This document shows, piece after piece, positions 8,154 through 16,229 of a stretch of 51,996 nucleotides of DNA. The notes below the pieces were generated by a model, which was given only the letters and a program-made list of their open reading frames with translations, was not told where the DNA came from and made no database searches. A program made the position numbers and the translations under genes. The DNA is from Flavobacteriaceae bacterium PS02334 (lineage in GTDB: Bacteria > Bacteroidota > Bacteroidia > Flavobacteriales > Flavobacteriaceae). The stretch covers positions 1 through 51,996 of the forward strand of contig JASCOH010000013.1 of the NCBI GenBank assembly GCA_029959295.1, read 5' to 3'. Numbering within the stretch: the first letter of the stretch is position 1; each line of letters starts with the position of its first letter.

Positions 8154-9221
8154 ATGAACACAATTCCAGCGAACGGCTACCCTATCCATTTCAATGAAAA
8201 TGCTTATATAGAGCTAAATAAGTATCTTCTTGAAAACAAATATTCAAACATTTTTATCTTTGCCGACAGCGAAACAAACGAGCATTGCCTGCCAATTTTC
8301 CTTCCAAATTTAGAAACTGATTTGACTATTGAAATCGTGGAATTTGAACCGGGCGAAGAAAATAAAAACATCGAAACCTGCGTCGAACTTTGGAATGTGC
8401 TGACAGAATTAAAAGGCGACAGAAAAAGCTTGGTAATCAATGTCGGCGGTGGCGTTGTCACAGACTTAGGCGGATTCGTAGCTTCAACATATAAAAGAGG
8501 AATTGATTTTATCCACGTTCCAACGACTTTGCTGTCAATGGTCGATGCTTCCGTTGGAGGAAAAAACGGCGTGGATTTGGGCAACTTAAAAAATCAAATC
8601 GGAGTGATAAATGTTCCGAAAATGGTTTTGATTGACACGCAATACTTGGCGTCGCTTCCGCAAAACCAAATGCGTTCAGGTTTGGCTGAAATGCTAAAAC
8701 ACGGATTGATCTTTGACAGAAAATATTGGAACTTATTTTCAGACTTAAATAACTTAAATACAGACGATTTAGATACTTTAATTTATCAATCCATTGAAAT
8801 AAAAAATAATATCGTAATGCAAGATCCGACTGAAAACGGAATCAGAAAAGCACTAAATTTCGGACATACTTTAGGCCATGCCATTGAAAGCTATTTCCTT
8901 GAAAGTGAAAATAAAACTACGCTTTTGCACGGCGAGGCAATTGCTGTCGGAATGATTTTGGAAGCCTATATCTCTCTGAAAAAAGATTTGATTGCAGCAA
9001 GCGATTACGAAGAAATAAAAACGACTGTCAACAGCATTTTTGACAAGATTGTTTTTGAAGAAAATGACCTCGATCCAATCATGGAATTGCTGATTCACGA
9101 CAAAAAAAATGAATATGGAACAATTCAATTTGCTTTGCTTGACGGAATCGGAAATATAAAAATCAATCAAACTGTTGAAAACGAACTGATTGTTGCAGCT
9201 TTTTTGGATTATAATTCTTAA
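8154..9221 (+). CDS. aroB: 3-dehydroquinate synthase
   Basis: AroB converts DAHP to 3-dehydroquinate, the second step of the shikimate pathway, using NAD and a divalent metal. The 355-residue protein shows the glycine-rich NAD region NVGGGVVTDLGGFVASTYKRG, the family block PTTLLSMVDASVGGKNGVDL, and the metal-binding segments LAEMLKHGLI, NFGHTLGHAIE and LLHGEAIAVGM. Length and order of motifs are normal. No other aro gene adjoins it. The upstream intergenic region is occupied by a structured GC-richer element that may contribute a leader. Confidence 0.97.
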   Translation: MNTIPANGYPIHFNENAYIELNKYLLENKYSNIFIFADSETNEHCLPIFLPNLETDLTIEIVEFEPGEENKNIETCVELWNVLTELKGDRKSLVINVGGGVVTDLGGFVASTYKRGIDFIHVPTTLLSMVDASVGGKNGVDLGNLKNQIGVINVPKMVLIDTQYLASLPQNQMRSGLAEMLKHGLIFDRKYWNLFSDLNNLNTDDLDTLIYQSIEIKNNIVMQDPTENGIRKALNFGHTLGHAIESYFLESENKTTLLHGEAIAVGMILEAYISLKKDLIAASDYEEIKTTVNSIFDKIVFEENDLDPIMELLIHDKKNEYGTIQFALLDGIGNIKINQTVENELIVAAFLDYNS

Positions 9222-9241
9222 TATTTTTTTAATAAAAATCG

Positions 9242-9273
9242 TTGCATAGCAGCTATTTTATTTTTTACATTTG
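9242..9273 (+). promoter_or_regulatory. Putative promoter upstream of the speA leader
   Basis: A -33 TTG (9242-9244) and a -7 TACATTTG (9266-9273, exact TAnnTTTG) are separated by 21 bp, within the usual range for the primary sigma factor of this phylum. Transcription would begin close to 9279, giving speA a leader of about 235 nt unless a nearer promoter is used. Confidence 0.5.
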
Positions 9274-9278
9274 CGCAA

Positions 9279-9458
9279 ATGAAAATGAACCAAAATCCGA
9301 ATCTTTTTTTGTTATGCGACAGCGTGAACCACAAGTCTTATCAGCATTTGCTGAAAATTTTGTGTGCCATAAAAAGCATTATGGTTTTTGATGTTTTTCA
9401 ATATTCAAATACTTATCAAGAAAAATTACAAATCATTTATGCAAATATTAGGGTTTGA
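9279..9458 (+). CDS. Possible 59-residue small protein or leader ORF upstream of speA
   Basis: An ATG open frame of 59 codons starts where the transcript from the promoter just upstream would start, and ends 56 bp before speA. The product begins MKMNQNPNLFLLCDSVNH. It has no recognisable domain, no signal peptide and no run of arginine codons that would mark a classical attenuator peptide. A small hairpin, CCATAA / TTATGG followed by five Ts (9367-9389), lies inside it. It could be a leader peptide, an ordinary small protein or chance. I would not treat it as a gene without expression evidence. Confidence 0.25.
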   Translation: MKMNQNPNLFLLCDSVNHKSYQHLLKILCAIKSIMVFDVFQYSNTYQEKLQIIYANIRV

Positions 9459-9514
9459 ACTTTAGCTAAAAAATAATTTTTTACTATATTTAAATCTAAA
9501 ATACTAATAAATAA

Positions 9515-10915
9515 ATGAATACAAAATATTCTGATCTAATAAATCAAACTTTCTATTTCCCTCAAGAAGAATTTAAATTAAACAAAGACAACCTATTATT
9601 CCACAACATCGATTTGATGAAAATTGTTGAACAATACGGCACGCCTTTGAAATTCACATACTTACCACAAATTTCTAATAACATCAACCGTGCAAAAGGC
9701 TGGTTTAGAAAGGCAATGGAAAAGAACAAGTATGAAGGAAAATATTTCTATTGCTATTGCACGAAAAGCTCTCATTTTGAATTCATTATGAATGAAGCTT
9801 TTAAAAATAATATCCATATTGAGACTTCTTCTGCGTTTGACATCAACATCGTGGAAAATCTTTTGGAAAACGGAAAAATCAACAAAAGCACTTATGTAAT
9901 CTGTAATGGTTTTAAAAGAGACCAATATATTACAAACATTGCGCGTTTGATCAATAACGGACATAAAAACACGATTCCGATAATCGATAATTACGAAGAA
10001 TTAGATTTGCTTCAAGCTGAAATTCCGGGTAAATTTAAAATCGGGATTCGAATTGCAGCTGAGGAAGAACCTAAATTCGAGTTTTATACGTCTCGTTTGG
10101 GAATTGGATACAAAAACATCGTAAGTTTTTACAAAAAACAGATTCAGGAAAACCCGAATTTGGAATTAAAAATGCTTCACTTCTTCATTAATACGGGTAT
10201 CAACGATACCTCATATTATTGGAATGAGTTGGTAAAATGTATCAAAGTGTATATCGCTTTGAAAAAAGAATGCCCAACTTTAGACGGCCTGAACATCGGA
10301 GGCGGTTTTCCGATCAAAAATTCTCTGGCTTTTGAATTCGATTATCAATATATGATTGACGAAATCTTGAACCAGATTAAAATTGCTTGTGATGAAGCTG
10401 AAGTTGATGTTCCGAATATTTTTACTGAATTTGGATCATTCACTGTTGGAGAAAGTGGCGGTGCTATTTACCAAGTTTTGTATCAAAAACAGCAGAATGA
10501 CCGAGAAAAGTGGAACATGATTGATTCGTCTTTCATAACTACTTTGCCAGATACTTGGGCGATTAACAAGCGTTTTGTGATGTTAGCCGTAAACCGTTGG
10601 AACGATACTTATGAAAGAGTACTTCTGGGCGGAATGACTTGCGATAGCGATGATTATTACAATTCAGAGCAAAACATGAATGCCATCTATCTTCCAAAAT
10701 ACAGCAAGGAAAAACCTTTGTATATAGGATTTTTTAATACTGGCGCTTATCAAGAAACCATTGGAGGTTATGGCGGTTTGCACCACTGTTTGATTCCGCA
10801 GCCGAAACACATTTTGATTGATCGCGATGAGAACGGGATTTTAGCTACAGAAGTATTTTCAGAACAGCAAAGTTCAGAAGATGTGCTTAAAATATTGGGA
10901 TATACGAAAAAATAA
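9515..10915 (+). CDS. speA: Arginine decarboxylase (PLP-dependent, fold type III)
   Basis: This enzyme decarboxylates L-arginine to agmatine, the entry to polyamine synthesis. The protein is 466 residues, well short of the roughly 630-660 of enterobacterial SpeA, but it has the alanine-racemase-type barrel. The PLP lysine is expected at K84 in YCTKSSH. A glycine-rich phosphate loop LNIGGGFPI and a catalytic-cysteine motif GGMTCDSDDYYN are present. The compact form is, to my knowledge, usual in this phylum. It is followed after 135 bp by the deoxyhypusine-synthase-like gene. Specificity for arginine rather than another basic amino acid is inferred from family resemblance. Confidence 0.85.
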   Translation: MNTKYSDLINQTFYFPQEEFKLNKDNLLFHNIDLMKIVEQYGTPLKFTYLPQISNNINRAKGWFRKAMEKNKYEGKYFYCYCTKSSHFEFIMNEAFKNNIHIETSSAFDINIVENLLENGKINKSTYVICNGFKRDQYITNIARLINNGHKNTIPIIDNYEELDLLQAEIPGKFKIGIRIAAEEEPKFEFYTSRLGIGYKNIVSFYKKQIQENPNLELKMLHFFINTGINDTSYYWNELVKCIKVYIALKKECPTLDGLNIGGGFPIKNSLAFEFDYQYMIDEILNQIKIACDEAEVDVPNIFTEFGSFTVGESGGAIYQVLYQKQQNDREKWNMIDSSFITTLPDTWAINKRFVMLAVNRWNDTYERVLLGGMTCDSDDYYNSEQNMNAIYLPKYSKEKPLYIGFFNTGAYQETIGGYGGLHHCLIPQPKHILIDRDENGILATEVFSEQQSSEDVLKILGYTKK

Positions 10916-11050
10916 TTTAAAATTTAGGCTTTGTAAAAAATTGAAAATTCGTAACATTGCCAAAAGGATAAAACTGAAAACCATATAATAATTTTCAGGA
11001 TTCAAATAATATTTGCATCTCGAAGTTATATAATTTTAAAAACAAAAAAA

Positions 11051-12022
11051 ATGAGTAAAGGACCGATCAGTCAGTTTATTGAAAAGTATTACCTGCATTT
11101 CAATTCTGCTACAGTAGTTGACGCAGCAAAAGCTTATGAACAGCAATTGCAAAACGGTGCGAAAATGATGGTGACTTTGGCTGGTGCAATGAGTACTGCT
11201 GAAATCGGAAAGATTTTCGCAGAAATGATCAGGCAAGATAAAGTTCAGATTATTTCTTGTACGGGTGCAAACCTTGAGGAAGATATCATGAACCTTGTGG
11301 CGCATTCTCACTATGAAAGAGTTCCGAATTATCGTGATTTGACACCTCAGCAAGAGTGGGATTTATTAGAAAGAGGCTTGAACCGTGTTACAGATACTTG
11401 TATTCCGGAGCATGAGGCTTTTAGAAGATTGCAAAAACACATTCATAAAATCTGGAAAGATGCTGAAGATGCTGGCGAAAGATACTTTCCACACGAATTT
11501 ATGTACAAAATGTTGCTTTCAGGAGTTTTGGAAGAATATTATGAAATCGACTTAAAAGACAGCTGGATGTATGCCGCGGCAGAAGCTAATTTGCCAATTA
11601 TCGTTCCGGGATGGGAAGACAGCACGATGGGAAATATCTTTGCTTCTTACGTAATCAAAGGAGAATTGAAAGCTTCTACGATGAAATCAGGAATTGAATA
11701 TATGACTTATTTGGCTGACTGGTATTCTAAAAACAGTAGCAATGGCGTAGGTTTCTTCCAGATTGGTGGAGGAATTGCGGGAGATTTCCCGATTTGCGTT
11801 GTGCCTATGTTGTACCAAGATATGGAAATGCACGATGTGCCTTTCTGGAGTTATTTCTGCCAGATTTCTGATTCGACTACAAGTTATGGTTCTTATTCAG
11901 GAGCTGTTCCGAATGAGAAGATTACTTGGGGTAAATTGGATATCAATACCCCTAAATTTGTTATCGAGTCGGATGCTACAATTGTGGCGCCCTTAATTTT
12001 TGCTTACCTACTAGACTTATAA
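11051..12022 (+). CDS. Deoxyhypusine synthase family protein
   Basis: A 323-residue NAD-dependent aminobutyl-transferase fold. In eukaryotes and archaea the family modifies eIF5A with spermidine. Bacteria lack that target, and bacterial members have been linked to homospermidine or related polyamine chemistry. The NAD region TLAGAMSTAEIGKIFAEMI and the active-site segment SYSGAVPNEKITWGKL are intact; K295 in WGK corresponds to the catalytic lysine (human K329). It lies directly downstream of speA and 9 bp before an acidic-tail protein, which suggests an operon. The actual acceptor substrate is unknown. Confidence 0.88.
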   Translation: MSKGPISQFIEKYYLHFNSATVVDAAKAYEQQLQNGAKMMVTLAGAMSTAEIGKIFAEMIRQDKVQIISCTGANLEEDIMNLVAHSHYERVPNYRDLTPQQEWDLLERGLNRVTDTCIPEHEAFRRLQKHIHKIWKDAEDAGERYFPHEFMYKMLLSGVLEEYYEIDLKDSWMYAAAEANLPIIVPGWEDSTMGNIFASYVIKGELKASTMKSGIEYMTYLADWYSKNSSNGVGFFQIGGGIAGDFPICVVPMLYQDMEMHDVPFWSYFCQISDSTTSYGSYSGAVPNEKITWGKLDINTPKFVIESDATIVAPLIFAYLLDL

Positions 12023-12031
12023 TAAAATTGT

Positions 12032-12433
12032 ATGAAAAGAATTATTGTAGATTATTCTAAACTAACCAACGAAATCTTGACTTTATTGGTCGAGAAATTT
12101 CCTGACGGGTATGATGATTCGAACATTATCCGTTTCAGAAATGCAAAAGACGAAATGATTGAAGCTGTGGAAGTTCGTACAGAAGACACTATTTATTTAG
12201 TGAAAGTAAGTACTAAACTTGCCAGCAGAATTGAAAACTTTGATGAAGACGATGATCTTGACGATGTTGTTGTGCCAATCGATGCTATCAAAGGCCTTGA
12301 TTTAGATGATGATATTGCCGATGACGACGATGAGGAAGAAACTGAAGAGAAAATCGAACTTGACGATGAAGATGATGAAGATCGTGACCCTGCAGATATT
12401 GCTGATGAAGACGACGAAGATGATGAAGATTAA
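12032..12433 (+). CDS. Small conserved protein with a long acidic tail
   Basis: A 133-residue cytoplasmic protein. Residues 1-75 form a mixed alpha/beta region (IIVDYSKLTNEILTLLVEKF, EVRTEDTIYLVKVSTKLASRI). The last 55 residues are almost all Asp and Glu. I recognise it as a family common in flavobacteria, for which I know no demonstrated function; database labels such as DNA primase would not be supported by what is visible. It starts 9 bp after the DHS-like gene and ends at a strong terminator, so it probably belongs to the speA-dhs transcription unit. Confidence 0.8.
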   Translation: MKRIIVDYSKLTNEILTLLVEKFPDGYDDSNIIRFRNAKDEMIEAVEVRTEDTIYLVKVSTKLASRIENFDEDDDLDDVVVPIDAIKGLDLDDDIADDDDEEETEEKIELDDEDDEDRDPADIADEDDEDDED

Positions 12434-12447
12434 TCTTTTATAGATAT

Positions 12448-12479
12448 AAAAAAGGGAACTCTTGCGAGTTCCCTTTTTT
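12448..12479 (+). terminator. Bidirectional rho-independent terminator
   Basis: AAGGGAACTC and GAGTTCCCTT pair around a TTGC loop, with six Ts on the right and As on the left. It closes the speA-dhs-acidic protein unit and, read the other way, the DinB gene whose stop is 3 bp beyond. Confidence 0.92.
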
Positions 12480-12481
12480 AT

Positions 12482-12997
12482 TTACAAATATCTTTCTTGA
12501 AAAACTTTTTGATGGTGCTTTTGATGCCCAATAATTATAAATCCTAAAGCTCTTACCGAAACTGGTCTATCCGAAGCTGTTCCTGTTCTCAGTAAAACTT
12601 CTTCAGAAAAATTCTTAAAAAGCATTATTGTTGATTGCCTTACCAAAGCTAATTCCGTAAGCATTTCTTGCAATTTTCGATCATTTGCGTAAGCTTCATC
12701 AGCATAATCATTTTCTTCAAAACCAGGCAAAGGCGTCTTGTCATTTCTGGCAATTCGCAAGGCTCTGTAAGCAAAAACTCTTTCTGAATCAATCAAATGC
12801 TGGATGATGTCTTTAATCGTCCATTTGCCTTCCGCATAACGGTAATCAAATTTATCCATCGGAATATTTTGCACAAACTTTATAAATTCATGCACCGAAA
12901 TTTCAAGTTCCTCGACCAAATCAGCTTCATTGGCAAGCGAAATATAGGTTTGATAAAAAGGAGCAAATTCTGTATCAGATAACTGGCTAGGTTTCAT
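12482..12997 (-). CDS. DinB family protein (metal-binding four-helix bundle)
   Basis: A 171-residue member of the DinB/YfiT-like superfamily of putative metal-dependent thiol S-transferases. Typical features are the segment YAEGKWTIKDIIQHLIDSERV with first ligand H67, followed by AYRALRIARND, and the C-terminal GHQKHHQKVF carrying H158 and H162. These histidines form the expected metal triad. No signal peptide is present. It lies 11 bp downstream of ppc on the same strand and may be co-transcribed. The substrate thiol is unknown. Confidence 0.88.
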   Translation of the reverse strand: MKPSQLSDTEFAPFYQTYISLANEADLVEELEISVHEFIKFVQNIPMDKFDYRYAEGKWTIKDIIQHLIDSERVFAYRALRIARNDKTPLPGFEENDYADEAYANDRKLQEMLTELALVRQSTIMLFKNFSEEVLLRTGTASDRPVSVRALGFIIIGHQKHHQKVFQERYL

Positions 12998-13008
12998 TAA
13001 ATTTAGTT

Positions 13009-15594
13009 TTAAGCAGAGTTTCTGCTGGCGTTAATATTCCCGAAAAGCGAACGCATCACGATTTTTTCATATACCTTCAGCAATTCTTCATCATGATTCT
13101 CATCGGCATTCAATTCATTGATTTTCGACAAAGCATATTGCTGGATCGTAAGCAAAGGCAAAACAATCTGCTCTCGCATTTTAATGGAAGCTTTTCCGTC
13201 AGGATAATTTTCCATCAATTCTTCAAATCCTGAAATTTTAAGCAATAATCTTTTGGTTTCAGAGAATTCATTGAAGATGATTTCCCAGAATTTTCCAAAT
13301 TCAGGATCTTCTTTCATATAAGCCGTCAGCGGAAAAAATGATTTTGCCAAGGACATCATGCTGTTTTCAATCAGCGTTTTAAAGAATAATGAATGGTCAT
13401 ACAAATCTTGCACTTTATTCCAATTGCCGTTTTCTTCATAATGTCTCAAAGCAGTTCCAACTCCGAAAAATCCCGGAACATTCTGCTTCAACTGGCTCCA
13501 AGCTCCCACAAACGGAATCGCTCTCAAATCATTAAAATCCAATGTATCTGACTGGCTTCTTTTTGAAGGACGGCTTCCGATATTGGCCTGTGCATAATAT
13601 TTCAAGGCACTTCTGCGCTCTAAATAAGGGATGAATTTTGGATGATTTTTGAAATCTGTATATTCTTTATAACTGATTTCTGACAATTCTTCCAAGATGT
13701 TTTTCTCTTCTTCTGAAAGTTTGTTTTCTCCTTTATAAAAAACTTGATTCGCAGCGCCGGCACTTAAAAGATTTTCCAAATTATAACGGGAAGAATCCAA
13801 AGTTCCGAAATTAGAACTGATAGTTTGCCCTTGAATCGTGATCTGAATTTCTTTATTTTCAATATCCGGACCTAAAGAAGCATAGAATTTATGCGTCTTT
13901 CCTCCTCCTCTAGCCGGCGGTCCGCCACGCCCGTCAAAGAAAATTACTTCTACATTATATTTCCTAGAAATAGACGTCAGTTTTTCTTTTGCTTTATAAA
14001 TGCTCCAGTTTGCCATCAAATAACCGCCATCTTTTGTTCCGTCAGAAAAGCCTAGCATGATAGTCTGTTTGTTTTTTCTGCGATTCAAATGCTGTGAATA
14101 TCCTGGATTCGAATACAAAGTATCCATAATTTCTTCTGCATTGCGCAAATCGTCAACCGTTTCAAAAAGCGGCACAATATCTACAGAAGGATTTTCCCAA
14201 CCGCAAAGGCCGAACAAAACATAAGCCTCTAGAATATTCTGCGCACTTTGCGTATTGCTAATAATATAACGGTTTGAGCCATATTCTCCGTTGGTTTCCT
14301 GGATTTGTTTTATAGCAAAAATTGAGTCTATAGTCGATTTTGAATTCTCTTCTTCAAACCAATCTGAATCTAAATTTCCTTTAGCATTGACCAAAATATT
14401 AATTTTTTCACTTTCAGGAAGCGAATCATAATTTTCAGGGAAAATATTCAGTTTTTTCTCTGAAGCTACTCTTACAATATCTTTATAAACCGCATCATGG
14501 ATCTTGCTATTTTGGCGCACGTCAAGCGTTGCAAAATAAAATCCGAATAAATTTACCTTATTGATAAATTCATCCAAATCATCCAAATAAAGCGATTGAT
14601 GATTGTCTATAATTCTTTTTCTTACTTCTAAAAGTGTAGCTTTCAATTCTTCCAAAGTAATAAAAACTTCTCCTTCAGAATAAAATGCAGAACGGTAAAT
14701 TTTTTGCTCCATTTCTGTCCAAATCGTATCCACTTGGCTGAACGTAAGCTTTCTTTTCAACTGTCGAATTTCTGCATAATAACATCTCAAGATAGAAATA
14801 CGAAGCCTTTCGGTCACTTTTAAAGTAATTTCATTCGTCACGAAAGGATTTCCGTCGCGATCGCCTCCCGGCCAAAAACCAAGCGTAATTATAGGATTTT
14901 GAAGCAATTCTCCATTAAAAATATTTTTCTGGAAATATTGCATCATTTTTCCCGCCGTTTCATAAAATACGTTTTCAAGATACCAAGTCAGACTTACGGC
15001 TTCGTCATAAGGCGTCGGCTTTTCTTTCTTGATAAATGGCGTTTTTCCTAATTGTGCCAACAATTCCTTGATTCTTTTCAGGTTGTTATTGCGAATCGCT
15101 TCTTCCAAATCCGTAATAATTCCCAATACAGAACCTGGATAAAATTGCGTCGGGTGCGCTGTCAAAACCGTTCTGATTTTGAATTCGTCAAAGAATGCTC
15201 GCAATTCTTTCATCTTATTTTTAGATTCTGCCTTTTCTTTCGTATTTCGAAGGGAATTTTCACCGTCAATATTATTTACGATAGGAAAAGCCGCGTCTTC
15301 AATCGCATCAAACAAAACGATCTGTCTTTCTACATATTGAATAAAGCGAAACATGAGGTCAATTTTTTCTTTTTCGGAAGCATTGTCCAGATATTTTTCA
15401 GAAAAAAAGTCAACTATCTGCTGTGGTTTCCATTGATTTTTAAATCCAGAGTCACAGACTTCAGCAAAAAGCGGTAACAGAATGCCCGTATTGCCAATAT
15501 TATCGAAGGGAAGCGTGATTAAAATGCTGTTGTATATCTGATATTTAGATAAAACATTTTCTTCAAAACGCTCTAATTTGGGAAGATTGTACAT
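13009..15594 (-). CDS. ppc: Phosphoenolpyruvate carboxylase
   Basis: This enzyme carboxylates PEP to oxaloacetate to refill the TCA cycle. I start it at the ATG at 15594 (MYNLPKLERFEENV), because the in-frame ATG 13 codons upstream adds an unrelated stretch that overlaps a terminator. The 861-residue product is close to the E. coli length of 883. H147 lies in LTAHPTQ; other motifs are GFWPGGDRDGNPFVT, MLGFSDGTKDGGYL, FFDGRGGPPARGGG and GSRPSKR. Several are divergent: the arginine normally three residues after TAHPT[EQ] is replaced by proline, SDS is SDG, and the C-terminus reads RNSA rather than RNTG. Confidence 0.95.
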   Translation of the reverse strand: MYNLPKLERFEENVLSKYQIYNSILITLPFDNIGNTGILLPLFAEVCDSGFKNQWKPQQIVDFFSEKYLDNASEKEKIDLMFRFIQYVERQIVLFDAIEDAAFPIVNNIDGENSLRNTKEKAESKNKMKELRAFFDEFKIRTVLTAHPTQFYPGSVLGIITDLEEAIRNNNLKRIKELLAQLGKTPFIKKEKPTPYDEAVSLTWYLENVFYETAGKMMQYFQKNIFNGELLQNPIITLGFWPGGDRDGNPFVTNEITLKVTERLRISILRCYYAEIRQLKRKLTFSQVDTIWTEMEQKIYRSAFYSEGEVFITLEELKATLLEVRKRIIDNHQSLYLDDLDEFINKVNLFGFYFATLDVRQNSKIHDAVYKDIVRVASEKKLNIFPENYDSLPESEKINILVNAKGNLDSDWFEEENSKSTIDSIFAIKQIQETNGEYGSNRYIISNTQSAQNILEAYVLFGLCGWENPSVDIVPLFETVDDLRNAEEIMDTLYSNPGYSQHLNRRKNKQTIMLGFSDGTKDGGYLMANWSIYKAKEKLTSISRKYNVEVIFFDGRGGPPARGGGKTHKFYASLGPDIENKEIQITIQGQTISSNFGTLDSSRYNLENLLSAGAANQVFYKGENKLSEEEKNILEELSEISYKEYTDFKNHPKFIPYLERRSALKYYAQANIGSRPSKRSQSDTLDFNDLRAIPFVGAWSQLKQNVPGFFGVGTALRHYEENGNWNKVQDLYDHSLFFKTLIENSMMSLAKSFFPLTAYMKEDPEFGKFWEIIFNEFSETKRLLLKISGFEELMENYPDGKASIKMREQIVLPLLTIQQYALSKINELNADENHDEELLKVYEKIVMRSLFGNINASRNSA

Positions 15595-15618
15595 TGTATT
15601 ATTTTTCAATGAAATTAA

Positions 15619-15651
15619 TAAAAAAACCCTCAAGTTTTCACAAGAGGGTCT
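15619..15651 (-). terminator. Terminator of the Lrp/AsnC gene
   Basis: On the - strand ACCCTC and GAGGGT pair across a 12-nt loop and are followed by a run of at least six Ts. It separates the regulator from ppc and argues for the downstream ppc start. Confidence 0.8.
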
Positions 15652-15672
15652 TAAAATTATTGATTATAAATC

Positions 15673-16152
15673 TTACAAATCTTTGAAGATTGTGTGCATC
15701 AAGCGTTTTTTATCATTGATACTCTCATCAAGAGAAATCATTGTTTCTGTTCTGTAAACTCCTTCAATATCGTCAATCATGAAGATTACTTCTTTTGCAT
15801 GTTTTGTATCCATAGCACGGATTTTACAAAAAATATTGAATTTTCCAGTCGTTACATGCGCTACAGTTACGAAAGGAATTTCATTGATTCTTTCCAAAAC
15901 AAATTTAGTTTGCGATGTATTATGAAGGAAAACTCCAACATAAGCAATAAATGAATATCCTAATTTTTCGTAGTTTAAAGTTAGAGAAGAACCCATAATG
16001 ATTCCTGCTTCTTCCATCTTTTTAACTCTTACGTGCACTGTTCCTGCTGAAATCAATAATTTTTTTGCAATATCAGTAAAAGGAACTCTTGTATTATCAA
16101 TCAGCATATCAAGTATCTGATGATCTACCTCATCTAAACGAAACTTATTCAT
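15673..16152 (-). CDS. Lrp/AsnC family transcriptional regulator
   Basis: A 159-residue regulator with an N-terminal AsnC-type winged helix-turn-helix (LDEVDHQILDMLIDNTRVPFTDIAKKLLISAGTVHVRVKKME, about residues 4-48). A RAM ligand-binding domain follows (VGVFLHNTSQTKFVLERINEIPFVTVAHVTTGKFNIFCKIRA). Such proteins are octameric or dimeric sensors of amino acids that control transport and metabolism. A 19-bp inverted repeat in its own upstream region (16176-16194) suggests autoregulation. It is monocistronic, with its own terminator. Confidence 0.93.
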   Translation of the reverse strand: MNKFRLDEVDHQILDMLIDNTRVPFTDIAKKLLISAGTVHVRVKKMEEAGIIMGSSLTLNYEKLGYSFIAYVGVFLHNTSQTKFVLERINEIPFVTVAHVTTGKFNIFCKIRAMDTKHAKEVIFMIDDIEGVYRTETMISLDESINDKKRLMHTIFKDL

Positions 16153-16175
16153 ATTATTTATTTTGTTTGTATTTG

Positions 16176-16194
16176 TTTGTAAATCCGTTACAAA
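16176..16194. promoter_or_regulatory. Inverted repeat upstream of the Lrp/AsnC gene
   Basis: TTTGTAA-atccg-TTACAAA is a perfect 7-bp inverted repeat with a 5-bp centre, 24 bp before the regulator's start codon. Position and symmetry fit an autoregulatory operator; this is inference. Confidence 0.5.
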
Positions 16195-16229
16195 AAAATT
16201 AATTTTTTTTCATAAAAAAAAGTAAATCA

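Noticed and set aside
8204-8584. 126-codon open frame antisense to aroB
   Set aside because: aroB is complete and conserved on the + strand; the antisense frame is Ser/Phe-rich shadow sequence. The same applies to the other antisense frames across the window.
11763-11996. 77-codon open frame inside the deoxyhypusine-synthase-like gene
   Set aside because: It is out of frame within a well-conserved gene, and its translation has no recognisable features.
15595-15633. 13-residue N-terminal extension of PEP carboxylase
   Set aside because: It would overlap the terminator of the upstream regulator gene and is not like the family start; the ATG at 15594 fits better.
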